Of a stretch of 64,000 bases of DNA, positions 50,750 through 60,278 are shown piece after piece; positions within the stretch are counted from its first letter, which is position 1, and every line of letters begins with the position of its first letter. The DNA lies in contig CAVWMF010000001.1 in the NCBI GenBank assembly GCA_963756025.1, positions 372,001 to 436,000 on the forward strand, read 5' to 3'. This DNA is from Bog-473 sp963756025 (GTDB lineage: Bacteria > Actinomycetota > Acidimicrobiia > Acidimicrobiales > RAAP-2). The notes under the pieces are model-generated. The model made no database searches, had not been told where the DNA came from, and saw only the letters and a program-made list of their open reading frames with translations. The position numbers and the translations under genes are program-made.

Positions 50750-52033
50750 ATGACAGCCCCGCCTGTCGTGCCCGCCGGTTGGTACCAGGATCCCGAGCGA
50801 CCTCAGGGGCAGAGATATTGGGACGGCGGAGTCTGGACGGAGCATCGCCGACCGATTGGCCCGCCGCCCGCACCAGCCCCACCATGGGCTCCACCGGTGC
50901 ACGCTGCGAGTTTTGGGCCTCTTGCGTCACGGCCAGCGCCTCCTGCGGGTTCCGGCTACGCGCTGTCCGGACCGAGTGTCCCACCACGGGGCATCTACTA
51001 CGACCCCTATAGCGGGCTAATGCTCCCCGAGGGCGTGCAGCTGGCGAGCATCGGCAGGCGCATCGGGGCCTTTTTCCTGGCCATTCTCCTGTACGTGCTT
51101 ACCCTGGGCATCGGCTACGTCGTCTGGGGCCTCTTCGTCTGGGGTCGTGGTCAAACCCCGGCACTGCAGGTTTTGGGAATGCGCTGTTGGCGACCAGAAA
51201 GCCAGCGGGTTGCCGGTTGGTGGTGGATGGCACTACGCGAGATCGTCGGTGGATTCATCGAAACCTGCTTCAGCTTTGTCACCGTGATCATCTCTTTCAT
51301 CGTCATGGCCACAGGACGAGAGCGAAAGTGCATCCACGACTACATCGCCGGGACAGTGGTCCTCGACGACCCGAACAAGGTGCTCATGCGCACGACAGCT
51401 CTTGACGGGAGGCCGCCTCAATTCCCAACGTTTGGTCCGGCCATCTATCCGCATCATCAACAGTTCGGCGGAGGGCATGTCGCCGTCTCACCCCTACCCT
51501 CACCTTCACAAACATCGTCCCGTGCCCTGAAGAAGATCGGCCTGATCGCCCTGGGCTCTCTTGGGATCTGCATCTGTATCGCCGTGCTCGCAGCATCCCT
51601 GGCGCCGAGCCCGGGTCAGCCCTACCGTCCGATTGGTGGCGTTCTGGGTTCCCTCGGGCTTCTTGCGTCAATCTGGTGCATCTGGCTCGCCTTTCAGACG
51701 GCCATCAGCGAATCGAAGAATCGTATTCGGTTGCGCGATAAGGCACGCCGAATTGCCAAGCGCAACCCTCGCCTTGCCGACGAACTGGGGATCGGGCGGC
51801 CTGATTTGCGGAAGACCTTTGACGATGGCGGATTGATCGATGTCAATCACGTTCCGGAGCCCTACCTCCTCCATCTTCCGGGTATGGATCAGGATCTCGC
51901 CGCTCGGATAGTCGAGCTTCGACAGAGCGTGGGCGGTTTTGACGCTGCGGGAGATGTGGAAGGAATCCTCGAGCTCATGCCGGGTACCCTCGATGCGGCC
52001 CGAGACCTCATGATCTTCCGACCCCTCTGGTAG
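50750..52033 (+). CDS. DUF2510-RDD membrane protein with a C-terminal helix-hairpin-helix segment
   Basis: A 427-residue protein. The N-terminal DUF2510 motif is AGWYQDPERPQGQRYWDG with its Trp and Asp. A Pro-rich linker follows, then an RDD domain (GRRIGAFFLAILLYVLTLG, RECIHDYIAGTVV-like end) with three or more helices and a second pair of helices near residue 270-310. The last 70 residues (DVNHVPEPYLLHLPGMDQ, ARIVELRQSVGGF) look like a helix-hairpin-helix of the ComEA type. The ATG at 50750 has GGAGGAGG upstream. RDD proteins may be transport-related. The C-terminal part is unusual. Confidence 0.82.
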   Translation: MTAPPVVPAGWYQDPERPQGQRYWDGGVWTEHRRPIGPPPAPAPPWAPPVHAASFGPLASRPAPPAGSGYALSGPSVPPRGIYYDPYSGLMLPEGVQLASIGRRIGAFFLAILLYVLTLGIGYVVWGLFVWGRGQTPALQVLGMRCWRPESQRVAGWWWMALREIVGGFIETCFSFVTVIISFIVMATGRERKCIHDYIAGTVVLDDPNKVLMRTTALDGRPPQFPTFGPAIYPHHQQFGGGHVAVSPLPSPSQTSSRALKKIGLIALGSLGICICIAVLAASLAPSPGQPYRPIGGVLGSLGLLASIWCIWLAFQTAISESKNRIRLRDKARRIAKRNPRLADELGIGRPDLRKTFDDGGLIDVNHVPEPYLLHLPGMDQDLAARIVELRQSVGGFDAAGDVEGILELMPGTLDAARDLMIFRPLW

Positions 52034-52164
52034 GACGGACTTCGAAAGGGGGCAGCTCCTGCCGCTCGACTTCAGGCTGCTGGACTCGGTCACGTCACCG
52101 GGTTCTGGTGCCCACCTGGTCACGCTCCGGCTCGTGCCGGTCGAGCATGAGAGGACCCAGGGAT

Positions 52165-52555
52165 GAGCGGCTGACGAACTGCTCGGTCTTCCCATTCTGG
52201 AGCCCAAGAAGGTCAACGACACCCTTCGCGCCTACCAGTTGGCCAAGCGCGGGAATTCCCTGCGGGTCATGGCCGAAGCCGTTCGATGGGGCAAGCGCGG
52301 GGCGCGGGTCAATACGACCAGCCCAGGCATCATCATCACGCCTCTTGCTCGGGACGAACTGACCGGACCGCGGGGCGACGGCTATCGGCGCATGCTGGAG
52401 TTGGCGCCAGCGGGACGGGCCGGCACGCCCGATGAGATAGAACGATAGGGGCATTGCTCATGGGTAATGACGGCGCCTTCATCACCGGAAGCGACTTCCT
52501 CGTAGATGGCGTCGTGACCGCTTTATACTTCTACGGCGATTTCGCCGAATCGTAA
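52165..52555 (+). pseudogene. Short-chain dehydrogenase C-terminal remnant
   Basis: It begins with DELLGLPILEPKKVNDTL and keeps the catalytic Tyr and Lys (AYQLAKRGN), then VNTTSPGIIITPLARDEL and GRAGTPDEI. Near 52446 the frame moves one base and ends with NDGAFITGSDFLVDG. The N-terminal NAD-binding half is missing, and I found none of it upstream. The stop overlaps the ribosome site of the following cupin gene, so the pair was once an operon. Confidence 0.8.
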
Positions 52556-52566
52556 GGAGAAAAAGC

Positions 52567-52953
52567 ATGGAACACGGAACGAAGCGTCCGACGACGAAGG
52601 GCCCGTCGGACTGGTTTACCGGCGACGTCTATGTCGACGCCGTCGCCCAAGGGCATGGAGGCTCACCGACAATGGTGGCGTTTGTGCACTTCACCCCCGG
52701 CGCTCGGACTGCGTGGCACAGCCACTCCATCGGGCAGAGTCTCTACGTCACCGAGGGTGAGGGCCGGATCCAGGCGCGTGGGGAGCTCATCGTCACGCTG
52801 CGCCCAGGTGACACCGTCTTCGCTCCGGGCGGTGAGTGGCACTGGCATGGTGCAGCACCCGATCACCTCATGACACATCTCGCCGTCAGCGAGGGCCAGC
52901 CCGAGTGGGGCGATCACGTGACAGACCAGGAATACCGAGGCGAGCCTGACTGA
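52567..52953 (+). CDS. Cupin-domain protein, mandelonitrile-lyase/CMD-associated type
   Basis: A 128-residue cupin. The metal site is well formed: AWHSHSIGQSLYVTEGEG in the first motif and GGEWHWHGAAPDHLMTHLAV in the second, with His residues and a Glu as in small oxidoreductase or lyase cupins. AAGGAG precedes the ATG at 52567 by eight bases. It follows the SDR remnant and was probably in the same operon. Function still likely intact. Confidence 0.85.
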   Translation: MEHGTKRPTTKGPSDWFTGDVYVDAVAQGHGGSPTMVAFVHFTPGARTAWHSHSIGQSLYVTEGEGRIQARGELIVTLRPGDTVFAPGGEWHWHGAAPDHLMTHLAVSEGQPEWGDHVTDQEYRGEPD

Positions 52954-53049
52954 ACCAAACCACGGCACCTGATACAACGGAGAGTACGCTGGCCGGTCGC
53001 GACACGGGGCGCCGCCCTTCACGAGACTGCTTCAGCGAGTGGCCGTGTT

Positions 53050-53997
53050 TCAGTCGCCAGGTTCCGCTGTGTCGGGTGAGGAAACACCATCTGTGGCTAG
53101 TTCCTCGAGTGTGCGGTCGATGTCTCGCTCAGTGATCCGTCGCGCTGGATCCATGGGTGACAACGAGCGGACAGCGTCGACCACCCGCCTGGTTGCAACA
53201 GCAGCCTCGAGCGACCGGCCCGTATCAAGCAGGTCCAGTGCTTCGAGTGCGCCAGCCCTAAGTGGTTCCTCGACGGTGGGCGCCTGAGAGACCTCCCTCA
53301 GGAGCTCTCGGGTCTCAGTCTCGGGAGTCTCGGGTTCCGGGGGATCCTCGCTCACGGCAACGAAATCCTTTAGGAGATTATCGATGAAGTACTGCACTGT
53401 TCCGAGGTCGTGCGTCGCCAAGTCGGCATCCGGCCACGCTGCAATGTAGAGGTCCGAACCGTCTGCGACCGACTGGACTTCCACGATGAGATGAAGTGCG
53501 GCCCTGCTCCAGTGGGCACGTGCTTGAGCGGTGATCTGAAGTCTTCGGGAGTCGACCGACAGGTTGTACGTATCGGCCGATCGGAGCGCGACCTTCGCCC
53601 AGTACAGCGCTTCGGGAGGCAAGGCATTGACGTGAAGGGATCCCCGTCGAGTCAAGAGAGGCTCTCCATTGCGTTCGGTAGCTTTGCGCACCCTGAAATG
53701 CCGAACGAGGACGTAGAGGACGAGGAGGATCGTTGTCAGTGCGTTTATGACGAAGGTCCAGATTAATGCCCGATCGCTCGCCGCTGTTGATCTGGACGTG
53801 TCATGCCCCAACGAAATGGCAACAAGGAAGGCCACTACCGACGCCACCCCGACCGCCGCGGCAACGGCTGTCAAGAAATCCACCCTGCGTTGAGGCGCCA
53901 CGTTCCGGCGCTGTCGGACCAAGTTGGCCTGCAACACGATCATCGCCAAGAGCCCAGTACCGCTGAACACAAGTAGGGCGATCTGAGCGGGTGACAT
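53050..53997 (-). CDS. Hypothetical membrane protein with cytosolic domain
   Basis: A 315-residue protein with three membrane helices at the N-terminus (residues about 5-25, 45-68 and 80-100) and a long soluble part. It has a mid region rich in beta strand (RRLQITAQARAHWSRAALHLIVEV) and an acidic Glu/Pro segment followed by a helical domain. No family recognised. Single gene on the minus strand. Confidence 0.6.
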   Translation of the reverse strand: MSPAQIALLVFSGTGLLAMIVLQANLVRQRRNVAPQRRVDFLTAVAAAVGVASVVAFLVAISLGHDTSRSTAASDRALIWTFVINALTTILLVLYVLVRHFRVRKATERNGEPLLTRRGSLHVNALPPEALYWAKVALRSADTYNLSVDSRRLQITAQARAHWSRAALHLIVEVQSVADGSDLYIAAWPDADLATHDLGTVQYFIDNLLKDFVAVSEDPPEPETPETETRELLREVSQAPTVEEPLRAGALEALDLLDTGRSLEAAVATRRVVDAVRSLSPMDPARRITERDIDRTLEELATDGVSSPDTAEPGD

Positions 53998-54188
53998 TGT
54001 CGATTAGATTACGGCGTCCGTAGGGGACGGTTGGGCGAAAGCCCAGTTCCGACTGTCCGAGGGTGCCCCCCATGCACCGGCTCTGCGGGCGACGCCTGCT
54101 GGCAGCGCAGCGGTCTCGGTTGCGAGACCCCGGCAGCACTGATAGAAGCATGGAAGACTCACCGTTCAAGAAGAGAAGGTGATGCACG

Positions 54189-54545
54189 GTGATCAAGAAG
54201 CTCAGCGACATGCCTCCGGGAGTCATTGGATTCGAAGCCAGTGGCAAGCTCCACGCCGAGGATTATCGAGATGTCGTATTGCCAGCCATCGAGCGGGCTG
54301 CGACCGTTGGTGATGTCCGATTCGTCATCGTGATGACCGAGTTCGACGGTATGACGGGCGGGGCCCTGTGGCAGGACCTCAAATTGGGTATCGAACACTT
54401 TCGGGCGTGGAGGCGCATCGCGTTGGTGACTGACATCAGTTGGATGCACCATCTGACCGATATGTTCGGCTGGATGACTCCAGGCGAAACGAAGACTTTC
54501 TCGGTCGCAGAGCTGGACGCAGCTCTCGCGTGGGTTGCCGGTTGA
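54189..54545 (+). CDS. SpoIIAA-like (STAS-fold) protein
   Basis: A 118-residue protein of the STAS/SpoIIAA-like DUF3478 type. It has GVIGFEASGKLHAEDYRDVV at the start, a central strand VRFVIVMTEFDGMTGGALWQDL, then ALVTDISWMHHLTDMFGWMTPGE. This fold is known as a lipid or nucleotide-binding stress protein. GTG start at 54189, after AGAAGG. Single gene. Confidence 0.82.
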   Translation: MIKKLSDMPPGVIGFEASGKLHAEDYRDVVLPAIERAATVGDVRFVIVMTEFDGMTGGALWQDLKLGIEHFRAWRRIALVTDISWMHHLTDMFGWMTPGETKTFSVAELDAALAWVAG

Positions 54546-54691
54546 GCCTCAAGAGCGGCGAGACCAGCCAGGGTCCCCACTTCAGGAGAGCGGGTGCGTA
54601 TCCGGGGCGCGCGCGGTTCGTTGAGCTTCGCCGCTGAGGATGAGAAATCGGCGGGTACGGTTCCGACCCGTCAATATGGCAACCTAAGCGA

Positions 54692-55150
54692 GTGGGCAAG
54701 GTTCGCCGAGCGGGTGGTTCTCCAACGATGCTGGACGTCTTGCTTCATCCGGTGAGCGCCATGAAATCTGAGGCCGACGAGGAAGCGGACCTTTCCGCTC
54801 TCCGTGCGGGTGAGTCTCGCAGGGTGTCGTGCTTCTTGCGGGGTAACGCGCCCGGCCTACCCGACTCGTTTAGGTATGGGACCTTGACCTTGGGACCACG
54901 AGCCATGACGTGGCAGGCGTATTGGCGACATCGATCGAGAGTCGTGTCCGTGCCGCCACTGACAAGGGTGATTTCAGTGCGCCGACCCAGCGGTCCGGGG
55001 TCGTGGAACATCAAGCGAAATCTTTTCAAGGCAGTGGAAGCAACAGGACCCGAGGGTGCGGTGGAATTTGCTGTTCCGGGCGTTGGGCCCGAGCTGATTC
55101 GTCAGGCCATCGAGGCGAAAGGAGTGCCGCCCACCGATACCCTCGCGTAG
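54692..55150 (+). CDS. Hypothetical 152-residue protein, PH-like
   Basis: It has a strand-rich core, RVSCFLRGNAPGLPDSFRYG, then TLTLGPRAMTWQAYW and a C-terminal helix. The pattern RYGTLTLGPRAMTW recalls actinobacterial DUF2550-like or PH-fold proteins, but the match is not certain. Start GTG 54692, or ATG 54728. Lies tail to tail with the next minus-strand gene. Confidence 0.5.
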   Translation: MGKVRRAGGSPTMLDVLLHPVSAMKSEADEEADLSALRAGESRRVSCFLRGNAPGLPDSFRYGTLTLGPRAMTWQAYWRHRSRVVSVPPLTRVISVRRPSGPGSWNIKRNLFKAVEATGPEGAVEFAVPGVGPELIRQAIEAKGVPPTDTLA

Positions 55151-55180
55151 GCTCGTGCGCCTTCGTCCGCATCCTCGAGA

Positions 55181-55519
55181 TCAGGGTCTCTCGGGTTGGC
55201 CCGAACTCGGCGATTCGTCGTCATCGTCCAATGGCCAGAGATCCACCTCTACGATCGCTCTGCCCCAAACGGCTCGGCGCAGTCGAAATTCCAACTCCAC
55301 GGCGTCCTCGGCCCAAGTGCGTATGGACTCTTCCGTCTTCCAACCACCGGCGTAGGGATCGAAGTGATCTTCGAAGAACTGTTGCCAATCTCCCAATGCA
55401 TCGAGCAGCGAGGCGGAAATGTCGAACTGTTGGTATCGACCCGAAAGGGGAAGGTCACATGCATATTCGGGGCTCAGAAGGATTGCCGGCAAGTCGTCTG
55501 CCTCCGGAACCCCGTTCAT
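55181..55519 (-). CDS. Hypothetical acidic protein, 112 residues
   Basis: It starts at ATG 55519 with an acidic, aromatic sequence (DWQQFFEDHFDPYAGGW) and ends in Asp-rich sequence. Soluble, no family known. It sits 26 bases upstream of the end of the DUF4234-like gene, on the same strand, and may be its partner. Confidence 0.5.
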   Translation of the reverse strand: MNGVPEADDLPAILLSPEYACDLPLSGRYQQFDISASLLDALGDWQQFFEDHFDPYAGGWKTEESIRTWAEDAVELEFRLRRAVWGRAIVEVDLWPLDDDDESPSSGQPERP

Positions 55520-55545
55520 TCTTCAGGCACCTACAGGAATAGGCC

Positions 55546-56373
55546 TTAGATCGCTCGGTCGGACACCGGTGGTGGTGGGTAGCTCAGCGCTCGAATGGCG
55601 GCAACCACGGCATCCTCTTGCTGCCAGTTGCCCTCGAAGTGACGGTTCGGGTCGTTCATCTGGTCGTAGTACCACCAGAAGAGATAGATGCCAAACGAAA
55701 AGACCGTGGCCACGATCCGTCCGACGTAGTTGTTCTCACCTTTGGTCCGAGTCTGATCAGGTTCGGGCACTGCCTGGCCGAAGCGACGGAAGATCAACGA
55801 CAGCTCGTACTCCACGCCTACCTCGGCGCGATCGTGTTTCACCAGATCCTTGTCCAACAATACGAAGGCGACGAGTTCCACGATGCCGCGTGCGATGATG
55901 GCGAGCACCAGCCAGACGACAGGATCGCGGAAGTCCCCGGTCATCCGTTTGAGCACGTCCATGTGGGCGCCGGCACGTTGGAAGGATGGCGTCAGCTCCT
56001 CCTGGAGTCCCTGCCGGCCCGCTTCCTCCCATGCGAAGACAAGGGCGGCATCAAGAAACTCGACTCGGCGCGAGTTGTGGTCGCGCATACGCCGGACCAA
56101 TTGGTAGAAGACGTACAAGCCGTAGATACCGAACGTAAGGATTGTCCAGCCGAGCGCCGTCCAATAGCTGAAGATGTAGTCCGTTGCGCTTCGGGCCGAC
56201 CAGCTGATGTACACGCGATCGGAGGACGGCATCGGGGGCAGTCCGGGCAACGGACCCACAGCGGGAGGAGCGGGCGGCGGGACATCCTGAGGCGACGGCT
56301 GACCACCAGTCGGATCACCCTCGCTCCGGCCAGAAGCGGGGGTGACCGGTTGGTCCTGCTCGCCCTCAGTCAT
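55546..56373 (-). CDS. DUF4234-like membrane protein
   Basis: A 275-residue protein: a Pro-rich cytosolic N-terminus of about 55 residues, then four hydrophobic helices in two pairs (WTALGWTILTFGIYGLYVFY and VATVFSFGIYLFWWYYDQMND). The repeated F-G-I-Y motif at two places suggests an internal duplication. It resembles DUF4234 proteins. Function unknown. Start ATG 56373. Confidence 0.65.
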   Translation of the reverse strand: MTEGEQDQPVTPASGRSEGDPTGGQPSPQDVPPPAPPAVGPLPGLPPMPSSDRVYISWSARSATDYIFSYWTALGWTILTFGIYGLYVFYQLVRRMRDHNSRRVEFLDAALVFAWEEAGRQGLQEELTPSFQRAGAHMDVLKRMTGDFRDPVVWLVLAIIARGIVELVAFVLLDKDLVKHDRAEVGVEYELSLIFRRFGQAVPEPDQTRTKGENNYVGRIVATVFSFGIYLFWWYYDQMNDPNRHFEGNWQQEDAVVAAIRALSYPPPPVSDRAI

Positions 56374-56965
56374 GGCGCCTCCTCGGACTTGGAATGGGGG
56401 CCGATCCTAACGAAGTGGTCGATCCGTCCCCGCAATCCAGTTCTTGGCCCTGCCCACCAGGGACCGAGGGTGCGGCAAAGGTATACGGCGTAGACATTGG
56501 ACATCTCGGACGCGTCCGGGCAGCCCATGAACGGCGGAAAAGTGGCACACAACCCCGCTCGCCATTCCACGGGCCAGGCCCGGACGGGCAACAATTAACC
56601 ACGGCGCGTGGCCGCAGTGACCGTCGGTTTACGACCTTTTTACCTGGAGGCGGGCCTCGATCAGAGCCTCTCGCGCGAGAGGCGCCTCCGTCGTCCCGTC
56701 TATTGGCAAGGGCCTAGGCGGGCGGGTTATGAGGCCCTCCCGGTCATCGTCCTCGCCACCCGCGGCAGCGTCAGCGCTTCCTCGGTCACTCAAACGGGCC
56801 AGTCGGTCAATTCGACGGGTGCGACAGTTGGAGCCGATTCCTCTGGATGGCGGATTCAAAGCGGCGACGTGGGAGATAGTGGAGAATGGCTGACATCACC
56901 GACCCCGGACCCTCGCAACCGATGGCCCAGGTACGGCAGCGGCGCAACAGAAAGGGAGTTTTGCC
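56374..56965. other. Intergenic region without a recognised gene
   Basis: About 590 bases, the largest gap in the window. Open frames here have no family features. It must hold the promoters of the two divergent genes that flank it. Confidence 0.4.
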
Positions 56966-57418
56966 ATGCGCTACCTAGTGGTACTCGATCACACGCTCGG
57001 GGGAAAGGGATTGACGTCAGCAGTCCGCGAGCACGCGCATGAAGAGGGCGACATTCAGGTGGATGTCATCGTCCCAGCCGAACAATCGGAAACCGATGCA
57101 GCTCAGGGACGCCTCGAATTGGAGCTGCAGCAGCTAGGGGCGGAGGGAATCGAGGCGAGTGGCAGTGTCGTCCAAAACGATCCCTTCGACGGAATAAGCG
57201 ACGCGGCAGGACGTCAGCGTTACGACGGCGTCATCATTGCGACGCATTCCGCGACTGTCTCGCGATGGATGCACCATGATCTTCCCCGGCGAGTGGAGCG
57301 GGAACTCCAGATTCAGGTGGAATGGATAGACGCACAGACGGATGACACTTCGGAAGAATCACAGATCAACGTAGATTTTCCCCGAGGCGTTATCCGCGGC
57401 CCGGCCGGTTTGACATAA
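56966..57418 (+). CDS. Universal-stress-protein-like fold, 150 residues
   Basis: It starts MRYLVVLDHTLGGKGL and has alternating strands and helices (DVIVPAEQSET, YDGVIIATHSATVSRW), the Rossmann-like pattern of USP domains, including a Thr/Ser-rich loop near the end that could hold ATP. A good ribosome site lies before ATG 56966. Isolated. The assignment is by pattern only. Confidence 0.55.
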   Translation: MRYLVVLDHTLGGKGLTSAVREHAHEEGDIQVDVIVPAEQSETDAAQGRLELELQQLGAEGIEASGSVVQNDPFDGISDAAGRQRYDGVIIATHSATVSRWMHHDLPRRVERELQIQVEWIDAQTDDTSEESQINVDFPRGVIRGPAGLT

Positions 57419-57445
57419 CAGAAGTCGGCGGGTGGAACGAGTGGA

Positions 57446-57868
57446 TTAATCAACCTCGACGAAATCGACCCTCGCGAGGGGGCTCCCCTGAACCCACTCT
57501 TCGAGTTCGGCTTGTGGCCACTCGCTGTCATTGCCGCGGCGCTCGTTAAATTGGTCGACGAGTGGGGCAAGCAACCTGCGACGTTCTGCCTCATCAGTGA
57601 TCACCGTGGCGACCGCAGGCAGATCGGCCACGACGCCGTGCTTGAGATGGAACGTGAAGTGCGGGTCTGCGGTCAGATTTGCCAGCCAATCCCGGCGACG
57701 TGGTGCCGGGATCCCACTCAGGTAGATGGAATCTTCAATCCGGTAGAAGACGATTTCGATCCGTCGGGGACGTCCTGAACTCCGGCCTGTTGTGGTGATG
57801 TCGATCGTGCGATCCCCCAAGGTCGAGGATGGGCCGATTGCCAGCGCATGGCGGACATCATCACGCAT
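57446..57868 (-). CDS. Deazaflavin (F420)-dependent nitroreductase-like protein, DUF385
   Basis: A 140-residue split-barrel protein of the Ddn/DUF385 family, which bind F420 or biliverdin. Family marks are DITTTGRSSGRPRRIEIVF, the YLSGIPAPRRRDWLANL segment, then FHLKHG. It ends in an acidic helix. ATG 57868. It fits the F420 use suggested by the LLM genes. Confidence 0.8.
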   Translation of the reverse strand: MRDDVRHALAIGPSSTLGDRTIDITTTGRSSGRPRRIEIVFYRIEDSIYLSGIPAPRRRDWLANLTADPHFTFHLKHGVVADLPAVATVITDEAERRRLLAPLVDQFNERRGNDSEWPQAELEEWVQGSPLARVDFVEVD

Positions 57869-58146
57869 CACGAGGCTCTCTGATAACCGCGGCGCATACT
57901 CATCTTCCTCCCACCTTGGCCGAGCGCAGGCCCGCCGGAGACTTGGGCATCCAGTATCTCGTTGCGGACTGACTGAATGATATGCGGATGGCCGGGGGCA
58001 GCGCTCGGAGTCAGGGATACCTTTGAAGCGTCCCAGAATTATTGTCTGGGCGATGAATGAATTTGCCGGATCTGCAACGTCTAGCTGTATGAACCGCTGA
58101 CATGCGCTCGGTAGGGCGGACGGAGAGCGACGGAGAGGACGAGACC

Positions 58147-58665
58147 ATGACAGAGGAACGCAGGCCGCTTGAAGTATCACGCAGGATTGAAGCACCGGCG
58201 GCGTCCATATTTGAAATCCTGGCTAATCCGCAACGTCACATTGACTTCGACGGGTCCGACATGCTCCGGGGGGCCGTCCTCGATCGTCCCATCTCGGCCG
58301 TGGGCGATACCTTCACCATGAAGATGCATCGACTCGGCGACGACTACCTCATGCTCAACTATGTGGTCGAGTTCGAGCCGGATCGGCGCGTCTTTTGGGA
58401 ACCCGCCCCCGGAGACCCTTCTCGGGCTGAAGGTGATGATCCATCCAAAGTCGGCATCCCTGCGGGCTACCGTTGGGGCTACACCCTCACTCCGGACGGT
58501 GACAGTGCCACCATCGTCACGGAGGTATTCGACTTTGGCACCGTGAGGGAGGAGATCCGCCAATCGCTGTTGCGCGATGGCGGGGTGTGGATCAACGGGA
58601 ACAACTCGGTGCTCGAGTCTATGAAGGCCAGCCTGGAGAGGCTCGAGAAGATCACTACCGCTTAA
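58147..58665 (+). CDS. SRPBCC-fold (polyketide cyclase-like) protein
   Basis: A 172-residue protein with VSRRIEAPAASIFEILANPQ and HIDFDGSDMLRGAV, then a beta-rich middle and a C-terminal helix (LESMKASLERLEKI). The ligand pocket could take a hydrophobic compound. GGAGAGGA lies upstream of ATG 58147. It resembles the gene at 46970-47446. Confidence 0.85.
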   Translation: MTEERRPLEVSRRIEAPAASIFEILANPQRHIDFDGSDMLRGAVLDRPISAVGDTFTMKMHRLGDDYLMLNYVVEFEPDRRVFWEPAPGDPSRAEGDDPSKVGIPAGYRWGYTLTPDGDSATIVTEVFDFGTVREEIRQSLLRDGGVWINGNNSVLESMKASLERLEKITTA

Positions 58666-58697
58666 GGCCGCTCCCGTTGTGTGTCTGGAGTGCGATG

Positions 58698-59401
58698 TCA
58701 GGCCGTTGGCTCAGCTCCACAATCGGTTCGAGCCCAAATGCGATAGTTACGCATGGAGCGTCGTGAGAGTGATTCGCTCCGACTCCACCCGACTGGACGG
58801 GGAGGTTCACGCAGCGGGACCGACGAGCCGAACGGAGCGGCTCGCCGAACTTCGGGATCAACTTGATCGGAGTCCCATAGTTCGTCGTAGGGATCGAAGA
58901 TCGATGCGAGCTCCTCTATCGATTGACCGGAGGGGCGCTGTTCCTTCGAGAACCGCTGGAAAGCAAGGGCCTCTCTGATGCCGGTTATCGGGCCTTCACT
59001 GCTCTGAACCTTGATGACCCAACTGCATTGGGCTAGTGGCAATGTGAGCGCACCGATGAATGAGTAGCAGTCGTCGCCCGGCACTACTCCTCGGATCAAT
59101 GTGCAGACGACCGGCACAGGCGTCTCACGATGGACGGCGACGTGCAATAGCCGAGGCGTCCGACCATCGGTGCCCCCTGTTTTCCTAGCAGCGCCTCGTA
59201 GGTTCTACGGATCTCGTCTTCTTGGAGACTGGGGAGATCCGGCGGGATTGCAAACCAGTGCTGCGATAGCAAGAGGCTTGGGCCATGCCAATAGCGCTCA
59301 TTTGGTGCCTCTTCGGGCTCCCCGGTCAGGCCGAGGATGTCGAAGCGAATGCTTTCGAGGCCCAAGCCCGCTATCGCGGTCTTCTTCCAAGGGAATTTCA
59401 T
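58698..59401 (-). pseudogene. Hypothetical protein, broken by a frameshift
   Basis: It begins at ATG 59401 (MKFPWKKTAIAGLGLESIR) and continues to AMVGRLG-like sequence near 59150, where the sense moves one base to LLHVAVHRETPVPVVC and carries on to about 58700. The two halves together make about 230 residues with good codon use. No family was recognised. The proximity of this shift to others in the window makes a sequencing error plausible. Confidence 0.5.
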
Positions 59402-59576
59402 GATTGCGAGCGTAGATCGCTCCTGCGTTGACTGGCTTGAACCGTCTCCGGCCCTGGGTCAGTGAGAGACGTGGAAGCTGTAGGCGCGTGGATGCGTCCA
59501 CGCCGATACCGTATAGGGCCCAACACACTAGGGTGGTGCCGACGCCGAGACAACCCGTTGAGCGGAGGAGAATGTC

Positions 59577-59909
59577 GTGGTCATCCTGCACGCAGTTGGT
59601 GTGATCAAACCGGAAGCGCGTAAGCGCTGGTTTGAGCTTCTTGATGCCGTCACACCGCCGTCGCGTGCCGAGGACGCCTGCCAGAGCTACGTCCTCTACG
59701 AGGCTATCGAAGCACCGAACAGGTTCATCTTCGTTGAGGAGTGGGAAAGCCTCGATGGTTTATACGCACATTTCAAGTCTCCACATTTCGCTGAGTTCTT
59801 TGCGGGATTAGGAGAGGTACTCGCCGAGCCGCCCGCGGGGACGGTATCCGAGGTGTCCTCGACGATTACGCTCGACCAGGCTCTCGGGGCAGCCGGAATC
59901 GGCGGATAA
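59577..59909 (+). CDS. Antibiotic biosynthesis monooxygenase (ABM) domain protein
   Basis: A 110-residue dimeric ferredoxin-like fold. Typical features are the N-terminal strand VILHAVGVIKPE, the helix, then SYVLYEAIEAPNRFIFVEEW and the FKSPHFAEFF segment. GTG 59577 follows GGAGGA. Members oxygenate quinols or aromatic compounds, or just bind them. Function unknown. Confidence 0.8.
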   Translation: MVILHAVGVIKPEARKRWFELLDAVTPPSRAEDACQSYVLYEAIEAPNRFIFVEEWESLDGLYAHFKSPHFAEFFAGLGEVLAEPPAGTVSEVSSTITLDQALGAAGIGG

Positions 59910-60080
59910 GGGCGCAGGACCCACTCGCGGGAAACCCGAGTCGGCGGCATCCCGCTTGGCTTCGACCTTCACTACAAGGTGCCGTCTGAGGTTCGCCCGT
60001 GACGCAGAGCGCCGGGAGGGAAAGTGAGATTCGTCCACCTCGTATCCGGCACCTGTGCCCGGCGTGAGCGGACTCACGCC

Positions 60081-60231
60081 ATGGACGAATGGGAGACGGC
60101 GGAGCAGTTTGCAGTTCCAGAGCTTCTTCGATGGTAACCCCAAGGTCGCGGAAGTCATGGCCTCAGTCAAGATGACCGGACCACCTGGAGTCACCGTGTT
60201 CGGATCCATCGACGCACCGGTCACCGTCTAA
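60081..60231 (+). pseudogene. ABM-like C-terminal fragment with a frameshift
   Basis: The ATG at 60081 gives MDEWETAEQF, then the frame moves one base to give SFFDGNPKVAEVMASVKMTG and finally TVFGSIDAPVTV before the stop at 60229. This is the end of a small monooxygenase-like or ABM protein. Its N-terminus is not found. Confidence 0.45.
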
Positions 60232-60278
60232 GCCGACGGAGTCGGCCAGGGTAACGGCAGAGACGTTACAGTCGTCGG

